Origin: Pratylenchus scribneri
Lineage: Eukaryota > Nematoda > Chromadorea > Rhabditida > Pratylenchidae
Direction: 5' to 3'
DNA length: 64,000 bases
Assembly: GCA_030063045.1 (NCBI GenBank)
Contig: JAQSEB010000001.1
Location: forward strand, 1,302,001 to 1,366,000
Part shown: in pieces, positions 1-16,700 of the stretch
How the letters are laid out: every line of letters starts with the position of its first letter
How positions within the stretch are numbered: the stretch's first letter is position 1
The notes under the pieces: model-generated
The model's input: only the letters and a program-made list of their open reading frames with translations
Databases searched by the model: none
What the model was told of the DNA's origin: nothing
Translations under genes and position numbers: made by a program

Positions 1-74
1 ATGAATGAGAGCAAAAAGTCGGGTGCACATTTGTATCTAAATTTTTTAAATAAATTTGAAATTTAAGGATTAAT

Positions 75-3000
75 TTACTCATATAATTCGGCGAATTCCT
101 CCAACATTGATGTGATCGCATCGGATGGACAAATGAATGGAACATCTTCGACGTGACAATTTTCGGCGGAAATTATCTTAAAAAATCAATTTTTATATTT
201 TTTAAATGGTCAAAAATTGGCTAGATTAGCTTTTTTTCTTTCCGAATTTTTTGGGATAGATAAATGATTGTAAAAATGTATAAAAGTGCATCAAAATTGA
301 CAATTAAAATTGTTTAGGATTGGTTAGAATTTTAATTATCTTACAAAAAATTTCCACTCAAACTTTTTTAGCCACATGGGTAACCCTCCACATTTAGAAA
401 ATTTAGGTCTCGGGTTCGAACCCGCTAAGAGGAAGCTATTTTTTCTCTGACTTGATTCCCAGCATTTTTAACTAATTTTAAAATATATTTCACTATAAAA
501 TATTGTCATTTAACCAAAATATGGATAATAAAATTATTAGTATTATTGCAAAAATTACCCGAACTGCAAAATCGAACATATCAATTAGGACAATCAGCGA
601 ATCCCTTCTTCCCTCCGCCATTTGCGATTTGGCCAATTTCTCTGGACTTTTGGCAGACGGTGAAAATTTATTATTCATTTGTTGATTCTCAGATGAAGAT
701 GATGGGGAGGTAATGGCAATTGTGTGCGATTGACTGGGTGAAAGATGGCTCAACATTAATTTGCTATTTGTGCATGGCTCCCCCGTTGGATGGCGAACAT
801 CCTCAAATATTGAGGAAAGAATTTGGCCATTAAATGTGTCTCGATCCGAATGAATGCCTGAATTAATTTATGAATATTAAATAATTTTTGGTTAGACTAG
901 TGCATTATTATATAAGTGGCTGGTTTAATAAAGTACAAAAAAAAATCCCGGAATTTTAGCTAAATGGGTTACTCTCCATTTTTTGTAAAATTTATTAGGT
1001 CGCGGGTTCAAATCCGCTCCGAGGAAGTTATTTTTTTTCGTGGCTTGGAAAACATTTTTATCATTTTTTTACACATTATACACTATTTTTTAAATTCTCA
1101 AACCTGATAGGACGAAATGTGGTGAATAAGCGGAACAAAAACCGGCTAGAAGTGAATGTCCAAAATCCAATAGGCATTCTTCCTCATTTTCATCGGTGGA
1201 AATGCAAATTTCAATTGGTTCTTTAAAATATTTATTTAATTATTAAAATGTTTTTTTAAACCTTTTCGTTGATTTTCAACACTTGAACATCGAATAAAAT
1301 AGGAAAGAATTTGCAGCAATTTTGCAATTAAATTTGAATTTTCACCGACAATAACAATTTTTGTGAATCGCCGGATTCCACCTTCACTTTGATTTGTTGA
1401 TGTTGTCCCAATTCCATAATATAATTCAAGCAATTGGGCAACCGTTGGATTGTAGAACATTTGTTTTGTGTCAATTACGCTCTGAAAATAATAAAATAAA
1501 TATAAAAAAAAAGAAAATGTTTAAATTTTGAAAAATCTATTTTTTAAGCATTTTTACAATGAAATTTTTAGTTAAAAAAAATGTCAAAATAGGTAATAAT
1601 TTTGAGCATTTGTTTCAATGTATTTTACATAATATTTTGACTTATTTTCGGGAAAATTTGATTAAAAATTGCAACAAAAAAATTAAAAAATATATCTTTT
1701 TAGTTTTTCGGAAATTATTTTTGGGCAAATTTCAATCAAAAAATTATTGAAAATTATTTTGCAATTTTATCTTTAAATTAATTTTAAAATTTACCATTCC
1801 CAAGAGGAGTGAACGTTGGTCATACGAACATTTTTCCGGCGGTGCTACACTGGCAATCCAGGTCAATTGGTTCATCAAAATAGCCGATAAAAGTGTTGAT
1901 AAAAAGCTAAAAATAATTATAAATAATTTAATATTATTAAAACAAACAAACAATTTTGTCTCTTTTGTATTTAAGCATTGATTTAATTCGGCCAATTGAT
2001 CACAAAATTCGGCAGCAATTAATTCTCTTTTTCCATTTTCTGTGGATGTGGCCAAACTTATCCAAACTGGCGATTTGAGTCGAAATGAATTGCAAAGAAG
2101 ACAAAGTGAATGGCAAATTCCTTTCCAACCCTAAAATATTTATTTATTTATTAATAAAATTAAATTTATTTAATTTACTTCCGAAATTTGTTGGAAAAAT
2201 TGCGATTTGTCCTGAACCGCTTTATGGATTTGAATTGACAAAATGTCCAATTCGCATTCAATTTGAATGATATGTTGGAAAATGAATGAACGAAATTCAC
2301 CTTTAAAATTGGATAAATTTAATAAATAAAAATAAATTAAAACTTGGCAAAATGATGGCAAGTCCATAGCCTTGATGGCATTCGGCCGTCGATGAATCAC
2401 TGGCACCAATTGAAGAGCAACTGCTCAATCTGCTTCGATTGCTGAGTCGAACGGAAAGACCTTTAATAAAAAAATTAATTTAATAAATTAATTAATTAAT
2501 TACTGTCATCCATTCCAAATTGTGAAAGTTGCCGTCGACGTGTCCTGGACAGCCGATTCGGTGAAAAAGCACGCAGCTCCTCTATTAAATCCTCCATTGC
2601 ATTTGATTCCAATTGAAGTGATGAATTTCGGACACGGACGAATTTTTCCGGTGGATCCGGATTTGTGAATGTTTTTGAGGAAATTAGTGGAAATTTTGTG
2701 CAATCCTTGTTGTCTCGAATTCCTTCCAATGAGCGAATTGTGGAATAATTTGAATTTGATTGATTATCCGAATCTGTGGAACTCAAACTGCCAACCATGC
2801 ATTTGTATAGGTCTCTAAAAATATTAAAATAATATAGTATAAATATAAAAATTAATAATTTTTTTATTGCAAAAATTAGTTCATTTTTAAGTGAATTTAG
2901 TCGGTGAAAAAAATGGAAAATTTATTTATATTTATTGCAATTTTCTTACCTGGATTTGAACGGCGAAAAATTCTTTCCAAATTTTGGAATTGAAAAAATT

Positions 3001-3627
3001 CGAGATATCATTATTGAATCGGACTCTCTGAAAATTTTTAATTAAATTAATTTTTAAAAATATTAAAATACCTCAACGAATGGATTTTTAAGCTGTCCGA
3101 ATTTAGCGAAGTTGGGAGCGTTCCAAATAGCATTTTTGCTATCCTCAATGTGTCATATTTGTGCGGTAAAAACTATAAAATTAATTTTTAAATTCGATTT
3201 ATTAAATAATTTACACCTGAAAACGGCCACATTGAGATCTATGCGATCCGGGGACAATTCGATCAGAGACAGCTACAACTGTGTCGGAGTCGTAAATAAG
3301 CCGGAAATCTTTCTCCGAAAAAACAATAAGTCTGATGTCGGTTGGCTTTAGAAGTCGGAGGTAAATGTGACAACTAAAAAATTATTATTATTATTTTATT
3401 AAATTGATTTATAAAAAATACCAAAAATCTCGTATATTTTCGGGAATCTCTTCTTCGACGATGATTTCGCCATTTAGAGAAGTGCTTTCATTATTGGAAC
3501 TGCATGATGATGGCTGCGTTTTACATCCCGCCGCCGAATTTGGAGTAATAGAAGTAAATGTATTGGTGGAGATCTTTTGGTTTTGTGATGAATTCTCAAC
3601 AATAAATATTTTCTTGAAAATTGCCAT
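75..3627 (-). CDS. Folliculin-interacting protein (FNIP) homologue
   Basis: FNIP partners folliculin; the complex is a GAP for Rag GTPases at the lysosome and links nutrient and AMPK signalling (family knowledge). About ten or more exons read right to left. Seen: exon 3217-3373 with TDIRLIVFSEKDFRLIYDSD, matching the FNIP N-terminal SQIRLIVY block; exon 3072-3172 with KMLFGTLPTSLNSDSLKIHS; then an S/R-rich variable stretch (2798-2500); MNQLTWIASVAP near 1860; VAQLLELYYGIG and LLQILSYFIRCSSVEN near 1260-1450, the most diagnostic FNIP block; SLLAGFCSAYSPHFVLSG near 1110-1190; and a last exon of about 75-184 with SMLEEFAELYE and stop. Start chosen at the ATG at 3627; an upstream exon is not excluded. 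Two SINE-like elements lie in its introns. Family call is firm, exon edges less so. Confidence 0.8.
367..485 (+). mobile_element. tRNA-derived SINE-like element, copy 1
   Basis: A tRNA-like 3' half with a canonical pol III B box (GGTTCGAACCC at about 414-424), preceded by an A-box-like TAGCCACATGGG and followed by a T-run and a shared tail (CTTGATTCCCAGCATTTTTA). The same order recurs at 954 and 29199. It lies in the last intron of the FNIP gene. Too degenerate in its 5' half to be a working tRNA. Confidence 0.55.
954..1075 (+). mobile_element. tRNA-derived SINE-like element, copy 2
   Basis: The A-box-like TAGCTAAATGGGTT is followed by B box GGTTCAAATCC (about 1006-1016), then GAGGAAGT, a T-run and the family tail (GGCTTGGAAAACATTTTTAT). 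It lies in an intron of the FNIP gene, same strand as copy 1. Confidence 0.55.
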
Positions 3628-4371
3628 TTATTGTTTTCTTCTTTGTAAGTCTAATTGCGAGTACTGACATATCAATTATAATAAAATTTTTATTATTTAT
3701 TGTATTAATCTGAAAAAAGTTGGAAAAAATTAATAAAATTAGGGACGAACATGGATAATTAAAGCTTAAAGGTTTAAATTTCAAAATTTTTGCATTTCTA
3801 GCCAAAATAATATGAATGAATGGTTTGAGCTTTGAGGATGGAAGAAGTATGATGACTATGGCTGTTAATAAAAAAAAAAGAATTCACGTGATTGGCAACT
3901 GACCAAATAAAAAAATTCGTAGACAGACACTGAGAAAAGAAAATGAAGCAACCAGTGAAGTGGAACGACTGGCTGTACATTTATGTATGACATGGAATGT
4001 TTAGGATTGGCAAGCAGCCAGTCGCTAGCCAGCATCGGCTGTCATCATTATGTGGCTGTGGCCAGCAGCCGCCTCCGCCAGCGGCCAGCCGCTTCTGGGA
4101 TCTGGGTCTGGCGCAAAGCCAAAATAAAACAAAATGCCAAAAATTTTATTTTGCTTATATTTAAAAGAAATATCAATTCCCACTACAGTACGAAAATCAA
4201 TTTTTGCAAAAAAATCAAGAAAAATCGAAAAATTCCTAAAATCTAGACCTAGAATAATAGTGTTTTTTTTTAAAAATAATTTTGCATAAATTCAGGTGGA
4301 TGTAAATTATTTAAAATCTGCTTATAAATTAATCTATACTTATTCACTGTTTTATCGTCAAATGTTTGAGA

Positions 4372-5623
4372 ATGGCAAATAGAAGGCTTAATAGCAATAA
4401 TAATCACATTCACATCAATCATCAACGCCATCATGGGGTATTTTTAATGCTAAATATTAAATTAATATTTTTAATTTAGATTCGAAATCCAAGTATCAAT
4501 CGTCGGCGAAGGAATCGATCAGAAATTAGCTTTTGTGTCAAATATACCGTTTTTGGGTATTTATTAGAAATATAATTGGTAAAATTGATAATGAATTTAT
4601 AGCTTCAATGTGGTCTTTTGGGCTCTTGGATTTTTGCTCTTAGGAGTTGGAACTTGGTCAAGATTGGAGAAGAATAATTTGTACAGCCAACTTTCACTCT
4701 TTTATCTCGACCCAGCTTGGATTTTGATTATTATTGGGGCAATTATTTGGTCAATTGGCTTTAGTGGTAATCATTTTCAATATTTTAATTGAGTTTAAAA
4801 ATTATTTTTAGGATGTGTCGGAGCTTTACGTGAAAATACATGCTTTTTGGCAATTTATTCATCAATTCTTGGTCTACTTCTCCTCTCAGAGGCATTGATT
4901 GTTATTTTGGCATTTGTGGCCAAGGATTTTATTGAGGGTGATTTGAATAATCGACTCGACTATATGGTTTAATTCATTAATTAATTTTAATTAATTAATT
5001 TATTTATTAGATTTTCCATTATCGAGATGACCCGGATTTGCAGACAATAATTGACTGGATGCAAATGGATTTCCAATGTTGCGGAATTAGTGACCCAGAT
5101 GGTTCACTTTATTTACAAAAAATAGTTTAATAATTTAATTAAAGATTGGGACAAGAATATTTACTTCAATTCTTCCGCAATGGCATTGAAATCACCCGAA
5201 GTCAATTTTTAAATTAATTTAAATTTAATTATTAATGTTTAGGCCGGCGGTGTGCCCTATTCATGTTGCAAAAATATTGACACTGCCCTCATCAATTATG
5301 CATGCGGCTACCGGACTCGAATTAGCCAAATGGACAATGTAATTTTAACTTTTATTTAAATATTATTTTTATTTCATTTTTAGGGTCCAAAGCAATCATA
5401 TCACAGCAATATTTACACGGAAGGATGCCTGCCAAAATTGCAATATTGGCTGAATAATAATTTCCTCTATGTTGGTGCGGCCATTTTTGTGGTCGCCGTC
5501 GTTCAGGTTAATTCATTTTTAAATAAATTTTTAATTCTCATTTAGTTCCTTGGCATTTGTTTTGCCCAAGACTTGAGAAGTGACATTTTTGCGCAACGAT
5601 CCAAGTGGAATCGACAAATTTGA
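4372..5623 (+). CDS. Tetraspanin, TSPAN5/14/17/33-like (TSP-12/TSP-14 group)
   Basis: Four-pass plasma-membrane organiser; its closest relatives (TspanC8) escort ADAM10. Exons: 4372-4437, 4480-4556, 4603-4766, 4812-4966, 5011-5101, 5145-5200, 5243-5338, 5384-5506, 5546-5623; all joins keep frame with GT-AG. Seen: Arg-rich N-terminus, TM1 (FNVVFWALGFLLLGVGTW), TM2 (LIIIGAIIWSIGFSGCVGAL), TM3, a large loop with CCG, DPDDWDKNIYFN, GGVPYSCC, ACGYR and GCLP, and TM4 ending at Gln-Asp. DDWxxNIYFN and GVPxSCC are typical of the TSPAN5 group, yet the loop has only six cysteines: the third and fourth of the C8 pattern are Ser and Gly. About 275 residues, normal length. Confidence 0.9.
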
Positions 5624-6043
5624 TGACACATTTTTGAAATGGGAAAAGCCCAAAATATTGCCCATTCAGCCATCCAAATTCCAAAACATTTAAAATTGCC
5701 ATTAATTTTTTTTTATTTTCGATTTTTGTTCACTTTTTCGACTTAAATCAACCCTAAACTTATCCTAAAAAACAGATATTTAATATTTGACTAATATACT
5801 TATTTTGTGTAATTTTGCCTTCCTTTCTCTGGCTTTCACCTCATTTTTATTTTATTGATAATGCCTTTCCCACATTTTTTTTTGAACTCATTTTAAATTA
5901 ATTCCTATGCGCATTTGAATTTTGAATAAATTATGCTTTAATAATTTTTGGATTAATTTAATTATAAATAATTTAATTTTCCGTAAATTTTATTTGTATT
6001 TATCGCAAAATCGACAAATTTTTTAAGGCCAAAAACCTTCCAA

Positions 6044-7492
6044 AATGTCCTTTGGTCAACAATTTCAGATTTATTTGAACAATGAGGCAATTTTATTTAA
6101 TTTTTAAAATAAAATTAAAATTATAAATTTAGACTGAATTCAATGAAAAAGAAGTGTTGGAGGCGAAATGGAGACGAATTTCTTTCCAATCTTTTGTAAT
6201 TTTTATTTTAATTGGAATTCCAATTTGGTGGATTGCCACCACCCCATATCGAGCAAAATTGCCCCAAATTGAGCCAACAATTTTGGAAACAATCAAAAAG
6301 GTTCGATTTAAAATTAATTTTAAAATAATAAAAATATTTTAAGGAATTGGAATTAATTCAGCCAAATTCAAGTGGCAATGGAATTTGGGATAATTTGGGC
6401 CAATCGCCGGATTATAATTTGCATTTTATTTTCATTCAAAATGCAACAAATGCCGAAGATGGAATAAATTCGGCGGAAATAATTTTGGAAAAAATTAATG
6501 CATTTTCACAAAAATATTTTCGACCAATTGGAATGAAATGTAATTTTTTTGGATTTTAATTAATATATTTAATATTTTAAATTTTAGTGGGAATAAGTTC
6601 AGAGCATATTTGGGATTTTAATTTGTCCGATTTTTTGCTCATCAATTTTGGTTCTGCTGCCCAAATAAATTTTGCTGATGAAAACATTGCCTCGACAATT
6701 TCCACTGAATTGGACAAAATTAGTTCGCCGCCGGTTGGCAAAGAAACATTGCTCAAAATTTCAATATTTTTTAATGCAATTGACAAAAATAAACAAAATG
6801 AAAATGATGGAATTGCCATCGCCTCCTGGGGCGGTCTTTTCTTCCATCAAATCAACGAAAATATTGAATTATTATTGAATTCAATTTTGGCCAATCTTCA
6901 GTTGCAATTTGGAATTCCACCAATTGGCAAAGAAAATGGCAAAATGGAATCGCTTGAAATGGCATTAAAATTGCATCAACAAAGAATTTGCCTCAAAAAT
7001 ATGCTCCAAACTGTTCAAATGTTAAATTCATTGCATCAATGTAAATTAATAATTAATTTTAAATAATATTTTTATTGTTTAGTGGCATCAAAAATTGAAG
7101 ATTTGGTCATTTCGGATGAAGTTGCACATTTTGCGGCCGAATCAAGCAAACAATTTTTTAAAGCCTACAATGCCCTCAAACAAAGTGGAAAATTTGGTCC
7201 AATTTTAAATCAATTTTTGGTAATATTTTCCAAATTATTTTTAGATTCGGAATCTGCCGCCGAAGCAAGGCGTTTAGCCGAATTTGCCAATGGCCATCAT
7301 TCCCTTTTGGAATTGCTCAATTTCCCCTCTGATCAAAAATATGGAATTTATGTGCCATTGTTTTTGCCCATTTTGGCACCAATTTTTCAACCTTTGACTC
7401 TATTTTGCCTATTTTTAATTGCCAAATTCAAAGAATGGAAGAATAAGAGGAAACAAATAGGAGGAGAAAAGGATGAAACAAAAATTGATTAA
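6044..7492 (+). CDS. PIGS: GPI transamidase component PIG-S
   Basis: Subunit of the ER GPI-transamidase complex that attaches GPI anchors to proteins. Exons 6044-6085, 6133-6300, 6344-6539, 6588-7040, 7083-7492 give about 422 residues, shorter than the roughly 550 of vertebrate PIG-S. Seen: an N-terminal TM segment (FVIFILIGIPIWWIATTPYRA) followed by LPQIEP, the lumenal core (YNLHFIFIQN; IASWGGLFF), and the family's C-terminal signature FPSDQKYGIYVPLFLPIL leading into the second TM, then a Lys-rich tail. The first intron begins with GC (GAG then GCAATT). A 25-nt GT..AG stretch in the last exon (about 7219-7243) is kept as coding because removing it breaks the frame. Confidence 0.85.
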
Positions 7493-7661
7493 TTTTATTT
7501 AATTTATTATAAATTTTTAAACATTTTTATTCCATAATTTATTCATAATTAAAAAAAAAACTAGCTTTATTCGATTTTTGTACCAAATTGGTTCGATACA
7601 AAAGAGAAATGGTGTTGGTAAGAAAATTTGGAAAAAATTACCCCAATTTGGGACACGAATA

Positions 7662-8030
7662 AACGGCATACTTTTCAATAATTCGCTAAAAATGTTGAAT
7701 AAAAATATTTTAAATTAAAGTGCACATTCTATGGCCACAATAGTTGTACGGATTTATTTCGCCTTCTTTTGTTGTCCAATGCCAAAAAAGTGGACTTCCG
7801 CCGAATTGCTTCCACATAGCCAACAAAATGCACTCTTTTGGCCCATCCTTTTCTTCCGTTTTTATGCTGACTAATGTGCCATCCTTGGGATTGTTGGATA
7901 AATGGCCGCCACCGCACAAAGGGGCATTGGAATTGACAATGCCAATGCCGCCACTTCCCCCCTCCGCATCCATATTTTTGGACGGATGGATGGCTAAAGT
8001 CATTCGGCCCATCCAAAAAAGCAAAAACAT
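7662..8030 (-). CDS. Possible small secreted protein, unknown
   Basis: An open frame from 8030 to about 7710 reads MFLLFWMGRMTLAIHPSK..., then Gly-rich, then CGGGHLSNNPKDGTLVSIK and LFWHWTTKEGEINPYNYCGH. A GT donor near 7713 and a TTTTTAG acceptor near 7686 could join a short last exon (ELLKSMPFIRVPNWG...), with AATAAA-like sites after it. Codon use is coding-like (many GCC/TTG), but I recognise no family. It would be divergent from the esterase-like gene, whose start is only 57 bases away. The exon structure may be wrong. Confidence 0.35.
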
Positions 8031-8087
8031 TCTTCCACTCTTTCCAAAATGTTTTAAACTTGTAATTTAAATAATTTCACGCCACTA

Positions 8088-12228
<4,141 letters not shown>

Positions 12229-12370
12229 ATTTGAAAAACACAATTTACATTTTCCTTTTATTTTTTCATTTGTCTTTCGCTTCTTTTCCACAAAATGACC
12301 TCCTCCTGAAATTCCTCCAGGACACAATCCATTCGCCTTTATTTGAATAAAAAAATGCTTTCCATTATTT

Positions 12371-13240
12371 TTATACCATATTATTATTTTCTCCATTTGC
12401 CCATTTTCTGCTCTTTTCTTCCTTTATTATTTTCCTCTTTTTGTTATTATTGTTGGCCACTATTTCGGGATGCATTCGACGAAATTCCAGCAACAATGTT
12501 TTCAATGCGTTCACCCAAAATTGTCGACCACTTTGTTGTTTACCTTTTGCCTCCTCTTCAACCAAATTATTTTCTTCTGCCGTTGCCCGCAAAATTGGAG
12601 CCGCCTTTGCTTGTGGCACATGCAATGGAGGCAGCTTAACTGATTCTGAAATTGCCGTTTTTTCTATTAGAAGCCCATGGGTTTATATTTTTCGGAGCTT
12701 CTCTTGGGCTTTTACTACATAGCAAGTGGGATTCTACTTGGGAGTGGGCTTAAACTAGAAAAAATACGGTATTTTGAATGTACCATAATCCACTCACTTC
12801 TTTTTATGTTTCCCGCCTTCTTCAATCCCTTCAAAATTGACATTCTTTGTTTGACAGGTTGCTTCCTCCGAATTTCCTTCTCCTCCATTTCAAATTGGCT
12901 CAAATCTTCGGCAGTAAATTCTTCCGATTCATTCTTCTTCTTCCCATTTTCTTCTTCATCATCCTCCTCTTCCTCCTTTTCTGCCACAATGTCCACATCC
13001 ACGACGGCCAGTGGCATTTTTTCATCTAATATTCTCATTGTTTTTTTCTCTTTTACTTCCGGCATGAACATTCGGATCATCAACGGTTTTTGTTGATCCA
13101 CCTCCTTTGAATTATGCTGATCTTCCACTTTGTATGCTATCAAATCTTCTACAAAGAAATTGAGCCAATTTAATTCTCAATCATTTATTTTTACTATCAA
13201 TTCCGGCCTCAATTTCCATTTTGGCCATTTGATCCTTGGG
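12371..13240 (-). CDS. Putative acidic charged protein, unknown
   Basis: Three open stretches share one strand and plausible splice sites: about 13240-13197 (IETNNVPKDQMAKMEIEAG), about 13148-12795 (EDLIAYKVEDQ..., then a run of Glu/Asp, then QRMSILKGLKKAGNIK), and about 12640-12371 (LHVPQAKAAPILRATAEENN; QFWVNALKTLLLEFRRMHPE). TTTGTAG precedes the second. The acidic run is also purine-biased low complexity, so the frame could be fortuitous. No start was found and I recognise no domain. It lies tail to tail with the esterase-like gene. Confidence 0.35.
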
Positions 13241-13360
13241 AACATTGTTGGTTTCGATTTCAATCAAAATTGAATAATTGATGAGGCAAACAAAAAGGAA
13301 AAATGATGGCAATTTTGAATGCATTTATTAATGGAAATTGGGGTTTAGGTTTGGAAAAAA

Positions 13361-13606
13361 ATGATTGGGAAAGGAGAAGAGGGGAAAAAGGAACAGGAAA
13401 AGCCCCCGACAAAAATGGATATGATGGAGAGGAAGTCGATGCCCATGACCCAAGACGAATTGGGGTTAACCCAAAGGAGAGGAAAGCCGCCAATCCCATT
13501 CAAAACCAACAAGGAACTGCGCACCGCGCGAGTCAAGAGGAAAGTCCGGATTAGGAGAAATTCATTTATTTGCGAAAATGCCAATATTATTGATCAACGG
13601 GCATAA
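13361..13606 (+). CDS. Putative small basic protein, unknown
   Basis: An 81-codon single-exon frame starting MIGKGEEGKKEQEKPPTK and ending FICENANIIDQRA, rich in Lys/Arg. Third positions look like the window's real genes (CCC, ACC, GTC, GCC), which is why I prefer this frame over the hydrophobic one on the other strand. No family recognised. It may instead be an exon of a longer gene. Confidence 0.3.
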   Translation: MIGKGEEGKKEQEKPPTKMDMMERKSMPMTQDELGLTQRRGKPPIPFKTNKELRTARVKRKVRIRRNSFICENANIIDQRA

Positions 13607-13789
13607 AAATGGGATTAAAATGAATAAAAGTGGGATTAAACAAATTAAATGGGAAATTATTGAATTGAATATGGATGGATTGAAGGGGGACAAAACAATG
13701 TTTGAAAGCCAATCAGCAAATTGATATTGATATGCATTTTTATATTACTAATCTAATTGGAACTAATCGACTCATTTCCTCCTTTTCAT

Positions 13790-16700
13790 TCATTTTTGAT
13801 TTTGTTGCCAAAATTCATCCAACGAAATTGCCGAAACATTGTCCAATGGCCCAACTGGAGGTGGCCTATCGAAGGATTTCCTTCGACTGCGCATTCTGCC
13901 TCCTCCTGTCCCAGTTCCACTTTCCATTCCTCCGGTGCTGCTGAACATTGTGGCTTCTCGATTCGGTGCTCCGTCCACCACTTCCGTATTTCCTCCGCGC
14001 AATAATTCAATTGATGGCCGTAATGGATGTTCGGTGACTGGTGCCGTTTGGAATTTGCCCAACATTTCATCGGCCCTTATATCTTCATTCTTCTCTTCCA
14101 TTATTTCCATTTGAACAAATTCCTCTTCATTTTCGTATATTTCCGCCTTCATCGTTTCTCCCCTTTCCTCAATTTCAATTTCTTCTCCATATTCTTCTTC
14201 TTCCTTTCCATTTTCATCCTTTCTCCTCCTTCTTCCTCCAATTTCCCTTCTTCTTCCCATTTCTTCTTCCTCCGTATCCGGTTCATATCCCATATTGTGC
14301 CTTTCTTCCTCCTCTTCCTCTTCCATTTCTTCTTTCCTATTTTCCCTTTTCTCCATAATTTCGGGCTGATTTGGGCTCAAACTAATTCTCGGCGATTGTG
14401 GAGCCGATGATTCAATTGCTTGGCCCATCCCTTGGGTTGCCTCCTCCCTTTGTTGATGCGAAATTGTCTCAATTTGTTGTTGTTGAATTGTTCGAGTAAA
14501 TCCGTGCATTATTTGCATCGGAAATGATGCGGAACTGTCCCGGGGCTCCAATGGTTTTGGTGTCATTCCTCCATTCTTTCCTCCTCCGCCCACTGTCCCT
14601 TTTTGTTCATATTTTTGCTCCCTTTCCCGCCTTTCCTTCTCTTTTGCCTTCTCTTTGGCCAATGCGGCTGCTGCTGCGGCCTTTTGGCCAGAAAATGTTT
14701 TTGATTGCGCCATCCCTCCTCTTTTTGAGCCCAAAATTGAAGAACTGCCGCCCACTTGTTGTTGTTGATGTTGAACCAATCTTTGGTTCAAATCCACATT
14801 CATCACCCGGGAACGTTCCTTGAATTTTTGGTAAAAAACGCAGCCAACAACGAGGGCCAAAAGCAAAAGAATGATTACACCGATCAAAATTGTGTAATCA
14901 ATGGAGAAGTCGCGAAATCCACGTCGAATTAAGCTAGAGGGAAGGATCACCGGCTCGTCGGTTCCATCTGGCAATGAATTGTTGAAATAATTAAAATATG
15001 TCATTGAATTGTGCCTTTTCGCCTTTTGCATAGAAAAGGTCGTCGAGTTCGACAATCGTCAATTTCATAATGCACAAATTGGTCACGTTTATTCCAATCC
15101 AAATAAACGCAATCCTTCCCTTCATTCTCTTGCCTCAAGGGAAAGCTGTTAAGTTTAGAAAATAATTAGCTCATTTTTATTTCCAATTTGAATTTTACTT
15201 TTCAGGCCAAATTGGGCTGCTCCTATCAACGGCTTCAAACACTGTGAAAATATGGATCAAATATTATTGCGGATTATTTTAAACATACCTCCTTCCATAT
15301 TAGCATCAGAATAACCAATCCAGGGGAAGGAATGGGTCTGCGAGAATTTTTCTGAAAAAATAGTCAAAAAATGCCAAATAGGGTACAGTAATTATATTTT
15401 ACATTAAAGTTTAATTAGCTGCAGAGAACGATATTATTTACTATTGCATTTAATTTCAAGTAAGAGAATACGATATTCTATTTCCTTTCTATTCATTTAT
15501 AGCTGCAGGCAAGGACAAGGAATTTTTATTTGTGTTGCCATCATTAATTTTTCGTAAAATATTTTGTGTTTTTATTTTCTTAAAAACATATCACACTAAA
15601 TAATTCCGCCTGTTTTATTTGCCCCAAACATAATTCCGCCTGTTTTATTTGCCCCAAACATAATTCCGCCTGTTCAATTTGCCCCAAGATAATTCCGCCT
15701 GTTTTATTTGCCCCAAACATAATTCCGCCTGTTTTATTTGCCCCAAACATAATTCCGCCTGTTTTATTTGCACCAAAATAATTCCGCCTGTTTTATTTGC
15801 CCCAAACATAATTCCGCCTGTTTTATTTGCACCAAAATAATTCCGCCTGTTTTATTTGCCCCAAACATAATTCCGCCTGTTTTATTTGCCCCATCTCTAA
15901 TTCCGCCTGTTTTATTTGAACCAAAATAATTCCGTCTATTTTATAACTGAAGAAGAGAAGATTTATGTTTCTATCCAATTTTTTGACACTTAAAATAATA
16001 AAACGTCTCCCTCTCCTCCTTCTCATCTAAAGAAGAATTTGGATGGACTTGCCTATAATGAAGGTATAATCCTGTTCATTTTGGAAGACGGCTAAATTTG
16101 CTCGTTCATAAGTGCATTCTTTTTGGGCATCGGACCATGGCAGGATGTGGGGAAGGATAAATTGTTTATAGCTTAAAATTTAGGACAATAATAAAAGTGA
16201 GAGGAATTGGCACCAAAATTGCGATGCGGTATCCCATTTCCATTCTGGCGGGCATCCAGGAATTTCTGGAAAGAAAAATGAATTCGAAAATATTTACAAT
16301 TTTTAGCCACCAACCAAATTGAACAAATGAGATGTTGAAACCACGTTTTTGGATGACCTAAAAAATGAAAAAAAATGAACGAAATATATGAGAAAAAAGA
16401 ATTTTTAGCAATATTTTTGAAAAATTAAAAAATGTGAAAATATTGAAGCTCATTCACGCACCAAATCCGAATGAAAATGGACAAGAATAGAATTTGAGGC
16501 ACTGGTTATTGCCGCCGGAAAATCTATATATGGGGGAAACATCCAAATGTCAATGGCCAATCCTTAAAAAAACTGACCTTGGCCACACCAACGAACAATC
16601 TCCTTCCCGCTGCTTGTCCCATTCACTGTAAAAACAAATCCATTCGCTCAAATCCCATTTATTCACCTTCAATGTCCTGAATGCTCACAAAATCGTTGCA

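Noticed and set aside
367..440. A functional tRNA gene
   Set aside because: Only the T-arm half is well formed; the acceptor and anticodon arms do not pair, and the same sequence recurs with a tail, so it is SINE-like.
7219..7243. A 25-nt intron in the last PIG-S exon
   Set aside because: Removing it shifts the frame and destroys the conserved DQKYGIYVPLF signature.
14041..14410. Forward Phe/Leu-rich ORFs
   Set aside because: Antisense of the Glu-rich cytoplasmic tail of the CUB/lectin receptor.
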